Assembly: GCA_902462325.1 (NCBI GenBank)
Contig: CABQBF010000126.1
Location: forward strand, 1-7,853
Reading direction: 5' to 3'
DNA length: 7,853 nucleotides
Source: an uncultured Peptococcaceae bacterium
GTDB taxonomy: Bacteria; Bacillota; Peptococcia; Peptococcales; Peptococcaceae
Shown piece after piece: positions 5,328 to 7,853 of this stretch. Each line of letters begins with the position of its first letter. Within the stretch, counting starts at the first letter, position 1. The notes beneath the pieces were generated by a model, which saw only the letters and a list, made by a program, of their open reading frames with translations, had not been told where the DNA came from and did not search any database. The translations under genes were made by a program, and so were the position numbers.

Positions 5328-7613
5328 ATGTTTGAACTGACACAACAATCGCTGCATCAGTGGGAAGCCCTCTGTACCCAGGACCAGCCGCCTTACTGTA
5401 CAGCTTGCTGCCCGCTGCATGTAGATGGCAAGGGACTTTGTGCCGCATTAGAAAAGGGGAATTTTAACAAAGGCCGGGAAATCCTTGAAAAATATGTTTT
5501 GTTGCCCCGCATTTTATCTGCGGTCTGCGAAGCGCCCTGTCGGGGAACCTGCCGTCGCGGCGAAGTAGGAGAGCCTTTAGAATTGCAGCAGTTGGAACGA
5601 GCTTGCATGTTCTATGGGAAAAAGAAACAGACGGGCAGCCGGTTGGCTTTTATTCGCAAAAAATCGGAAAAAGTGGCTGTTGTTGGCGCTGGCATGGCCG
5701 GCCTTTGCACTGCCTTAGAGCTGGGAATGCGAGGCTATGCTGTAACCTTGTTGGAACAGCATAGCCAGTTAGGTGGCCGCTTGCTGCAACTGCCGGCAGA
5801 GCAGTTATCGGCAGAAGACTTGGAAAAAGACCTGAAAAAGCTGGAGCAGTTGGGAATTGTGGTGCAAACCGATTGTCTGGTAGATGAATCGAAAATGATT
5901 GCGCTCTTACAGCAATATGATGCAATCTATGTTTCTGCCGCAGTTTTAACGGAATTTCAAACCGAATATAGTATTGACCGTCAGACTTTGCAAACCAATG
6001 TAGAAAAAGTATTTGCTGGCAATACAACGCCAGAAACACGCAGTTTCATTGCCGATGCCTACGATGCAAAAAAGGCTGCTATCTCCATAGAGCGATATTT
6101 GCAGCATGCATCGCTGACATTAAAGCGGGAAGGGGAGGGCCCTTTTTCCTCTAATTTATTTACCCGTCTGGATGCAATCGAAGTAAATAAAGCCATTAGA
6201 CCTCAAGCTATCCATTACAGCCAAGAAGAAGCCCAGCAGGAAGCTGCTCGCTGTATCCAGTGCCGTTGTACGGAATGCTTAGATGGTTGCGCATTTTTAC
6301 GTCATTACAAACGCTATCCGAAACTGTATGCCCGCGAGGTATTCAATAACTCCACTATCGTGATGGGCATTCACGGCGCCAACAGTATGATTAACGCCTG
6401 CAGCCTATGTGGTCAATGTAAGGTGGTTTGTCCTAACGGCTTTGATATGGGTGAAATTTGCCGAGTAGCCCGGGAAGATATGGTAAATCGGGGCAAAATG
6501 CCGCCATCTACCCATGATTTTGCTTTGATGGATATGGCTTTCAGCAACGGTGACGATTATTTTCTGGTTCGTCATCAACCCGGCACAACCGCAAGCCGTT
6601 ACGCGCTGTTTCCTGGTTGTCAGATGGGCGCCTCTCTGCCTGATTTGGTAAAGGCTGTATATATTGATTTGAGCAATCGTTTAGATGGTGGCGTGGGACT
6701 GATTTTGGGCTGTTGTGGTGCTATCGCCGATTGGGCAGGCAATCAACCTCAGCTTCAACAGGAATTAGAGAAAATCCGCAGTGCCTGGCGTGAATTAGGA
6801 GAGCCTCAGATGATTACGCTTTGTCCGAGTTGTTATAGTGCCTTTCAGCAGGCAGAAATTCCTGCTGTCAGTATCATAGAGATTTTACTGCAAGCGGGAA
6901 TTCCTGCACAGGCTGTGCCGCACAGCGGGGTGTTGGCAGTGCATGATTCTTGCACCACTCGGTTTGACCGTGCCTTGCAGGATGGCGTGCGAACTTTGGC
7001 AGAGCAGGTTGGTTACACGATTGAAGAACTGCCTTATGCTCGGGAGAAAACCCATTGCTGTGGATATGGCGGTTTAACCAGTTATGCCAATCCAGAAGTC
7101 GGCACAGAAATTGCAGTGCAATGTATTGGGCAGAGTTCCCGTGATTATCTTACCTATTGCGTGAACTGTCGGGATCAGTTTTTGCAGCAGGGAAAACCGA
7201 CATGGCACATTTTAGAGTTGCTTTATGGCGCAGGAGAAAAACCGGTGGCCGATCTCAGCATGCGGCGCATCAACCGGCGTCGTTTAAACTATGAAGTGCG
7301 GAAAGAATTATGGAAGGAAGATATTCTTATGCCTCAAGCAAAAATAACCTACCAAATAGCCGATGACGTGCGGCAGCAGATGCATGATCGTATGATTTTA
7401 GAAACCGATGTAGTCCAGGTATTAGAGCATGCCGATGCCACGAAAGAAATGATTTATAATAAAACCAAGCAGATTTATTTCAGCAGTCTGCGAATTGGAA
7501 ATGTTACCTTTTGGGTGGAATTTCGCAAGGAAGGCGAATTGTATCAGGTGCTGCATACATACAGTCACCGAATGAGTTTTGAGGAGTGTGATGTAGATGG
7601 CGCAGTATTATGA
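5328..7613 (+). CDS. iron-sulfur flavoprotein with GltD-like N-terminus, ferredoxin motifs and two CCG modules; probable redox partner of Mop
   Basis: The product has 761 residues; ATG 5328 has AAGGAGG upstream. Modules in order: a GltD/DPYD-like iron-sulfur N-terminus with C24, C27, C28, C67, C71 and C75; an FAD-binding half with VVGAGMAGL (118-126), acidic E143 and LGGR (148-151), closing with VFAGN (228-232); ferredoxin-like cysteines C309/312/314/317/321 and CSLCGQCKVVCP (358-369); and two HdrB-like CCG modules, C431/C462-C463/C499/C502 and C542/C577-C578/C611/C614. A separate C-terminal domain (~668-761) has few cysteines. The NAD(P)H-binding half normally found between the YDAIYVSAA strand (197-205) and VFAGN is missing: only about 22 residues join them. 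The gene follows mop by 71 bases and overlaps the next gene by 17. It resembles what I recall as the DVU1558 family ('pyridine nucleotide-disulfide oxidoreductase/dicluster-binding protein'). It probably takes electrons from Mop in the cytoplasm; the final acceptor is unknown. Confidence 0.85.
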   Translation: MFELTQQSLHQWEALCTQDQPPYCTACCPLHVDGKGLCAALEKGNFNKGREILEKYVLLPRILSAVCEAPCRGTCRRGEVGEPLELQQLERACMFYGKKKQTGSRLAFIRKKSEKVAVVGAGMAGLCTALELGMRGYAVTLLEQHSQLGGRLLQLPAEQLSAEDLEKDLKKLEQLGIVVQTDCLVDESKMIALLQQYDAIYVSAAVLTEFQTEYSIDRQTLQTNVEKVFAGNTTPETRSFIADAYDAKKAAISIERYLQHASLTLKREGEGPFSSNLFTRLDAIEVNKAIRPQAIHYSQEEAQQEAARCIQCRCTECLDGCAFLRHYKRYPKLYAREVFNNSTIVMGIHGANSMINACSLCGQCKVVCPNGFDMGEICRVAREDMVNRGKMPPSTHDFALMDMAFSNGDDYFLVRHQPGTTASRYALFPGCQMGASLPDLVKAVYIDLSNRLDGGVGLILGCCGAIADWAGNQPQLQQELEKIRSAWRELGEPQMITLCPSCYSAFQQAEIPAVSIIEILLQAGIPAQAVPHSGVLAVHDSCTTRFDRALQDGVRTLAEQVGYTIEELPYAREKTHCCGYGGLTSYANPEVGTEIAVQCIGQSSRDYLTYCVNCRDQFLQQGKPTWHILELLYGAGEKPVADLSMRRINRRRLNYEVRKELWKEDILMPQAKITYQIADDVRQQMHDRMILETDVVQVLEHADATKEMIYNKTKQIYFSSLRIGNVTFWVEFRKEGELYQVLHTYSHRMSFEECDVDGAVL
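7312..7331 (+). promoter_or_regulatory. possible internal ribosome binding site and in-frame ATG in the flavoprotein gene
   Basis: GGAAGGAAG (7312-7320) lies 8 bases before an in-frame ATG at 7329 (M668). This is exactly where the cysteine-rich part ends and the C-terminal domain begins. Starting here would give a separate 94-aa protein. It may be chance, or a remnant of a gene fusion. Confidence 0.3.
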
Positions 7614-7812
7614 ATCCATTGACCCCAACGGAGAATTGATTTGTGAAAAATGCGGCGTGCCATTTGAAAAAATGGAAGTGACTTTGGCTTATATGGGCAA
7701 TAGCTTTCCGGTAGAATTGCCGCGCTGTCCAATCTGTAAAATGGTGTATGTGCCGGAGGATTTAGCTTTGGGAAAAATTTTGCGGGTTGAAAAATCATTG
7801 GAGGATAAGTGA
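7597..7812 (+). CDS. 71-aa double-CxxC (rubredoxin/zinc-ribbon-like) protein
   Basis: A small acidic protein with two CxxC pairs, C16-C19 (CEKC) and C44-C47 (CPIC), separated by 24 residues; these could bind one iron or zinc atom as in rubredoxins and zinc ribbons. The stretch after the second pair, MVYVPEDLALGKI, is probably a family signature. The ATG at 7597 lies inside the end of the flavoprotein gene (17-base overlap) and has GAGGAG 10 bases upstream, which suggests coupled translation. It matches by size, motif and position what I recall as the 'DVU_1557 family redox protein' of Mop clusters. If the metal is iron, it could be a one-electron carrier for the oxidoreductase or the flavoprotein; if zinc, it may be structural. 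I cannot tell which from the sequence. Confidence 0.82.
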   Translation: MAQYYESIDPNGELICEKCGVPFEKMEVTLAYMGNSFPVELPRCPICKMVYVPEDLALGKILRVEKSLEDK

Positions 7813-7853
7813 TGGCCAGTTCATGTCTGCAACCCGGTGGTTTAGAGCTTACC
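7812..7853 (+). CDS. start of a further gene, probably a SAM-dependent methyltransferase
   Basis: Only 14 codons are visible (MASSCLQPGGLELT). The ATG overlaps the preceding TGA by one base (TGATG) and has GGAGG 7 bases upstream, so it is a well-supported, translationally coupled start. A GTG one codon earlier is also possible. The LQPGGLELT phrase is like the 'LRPGGLxLT' opening I recall for the methyltransferase encoded next in this type of cluster (the DVU1556 position). The function is therefore inferred from order and a very short match. Confidence 0.45.
   Translation, partial: MASSCLQPGGLELT

Overview
This window looks like a piece of the chromosome of an anaerobic, low-to-medium GC Firmicute. 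Every gene has a strong AGGAG-type ribosome binding site, and the gene content (a Mop-type molybdenum aldehyde oxidoreductase with dedicated accessory genes) is typical of strict anaerobes such as sulfate reducers, clostridia and Negativicutes. I lean towards the Negativicutes or a related clostridial group, but this is an inference from style and content only. No mobile element, RNA gene or CRISPR array is visible.

Layout: two transcription units diverge from a roughly 150-base intergenic region around 2366-2517. Leftward (minus strand) run a small unrecognised protein of 127 aa (1982-2365), an XdhC/CoxI-family maturation factor (803-1807), and a MoeA/MogA-like molybdopterin-binding protein (1-754) whose 3' end lies outside the window. 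Rightward (plus strand) run the aldehyde oxidoreductase itself (2518-5256), a 761-aa iron-sulfur flavoprotein with two HdrB-like CCG modules (5328-7613), a 71-aa protein with two CxxC pairs (7597-7812), and the first 14 codons of a further gene (7812 onward), probably a methyltransferase. The last three rightward genes are translationally coupled or nearly so.

How it may work together: the oxidoreductase carries two [2Fe-2S] clusters and a molybdopterin active site but no FAD domain, so it needs an external electron acceptor. The large iron-sulfur flavoprotein next door is the obvious candidate. It keeps a GltD-like iron-sulfur N-terminus and an FAD-binding half but seems to lack the NAD(P)H-binding half, and instead continues into ferredoxin-type and CCG cysteine clusters. 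The leftward genes would insert or sulfurate the molybdenum cofactor (XdhC) and handle molybdopterin (MoeA-like). The rightward order matches my recollection of the Desulfovibrio vulgaris DVU1559-DVU1558-DVU1557-DVU1556 cluster, whose biochemical purpose is, as far as I know, largely undescribed. That cluster, and above all the flavin/CCG protein, is the part most worth attention.
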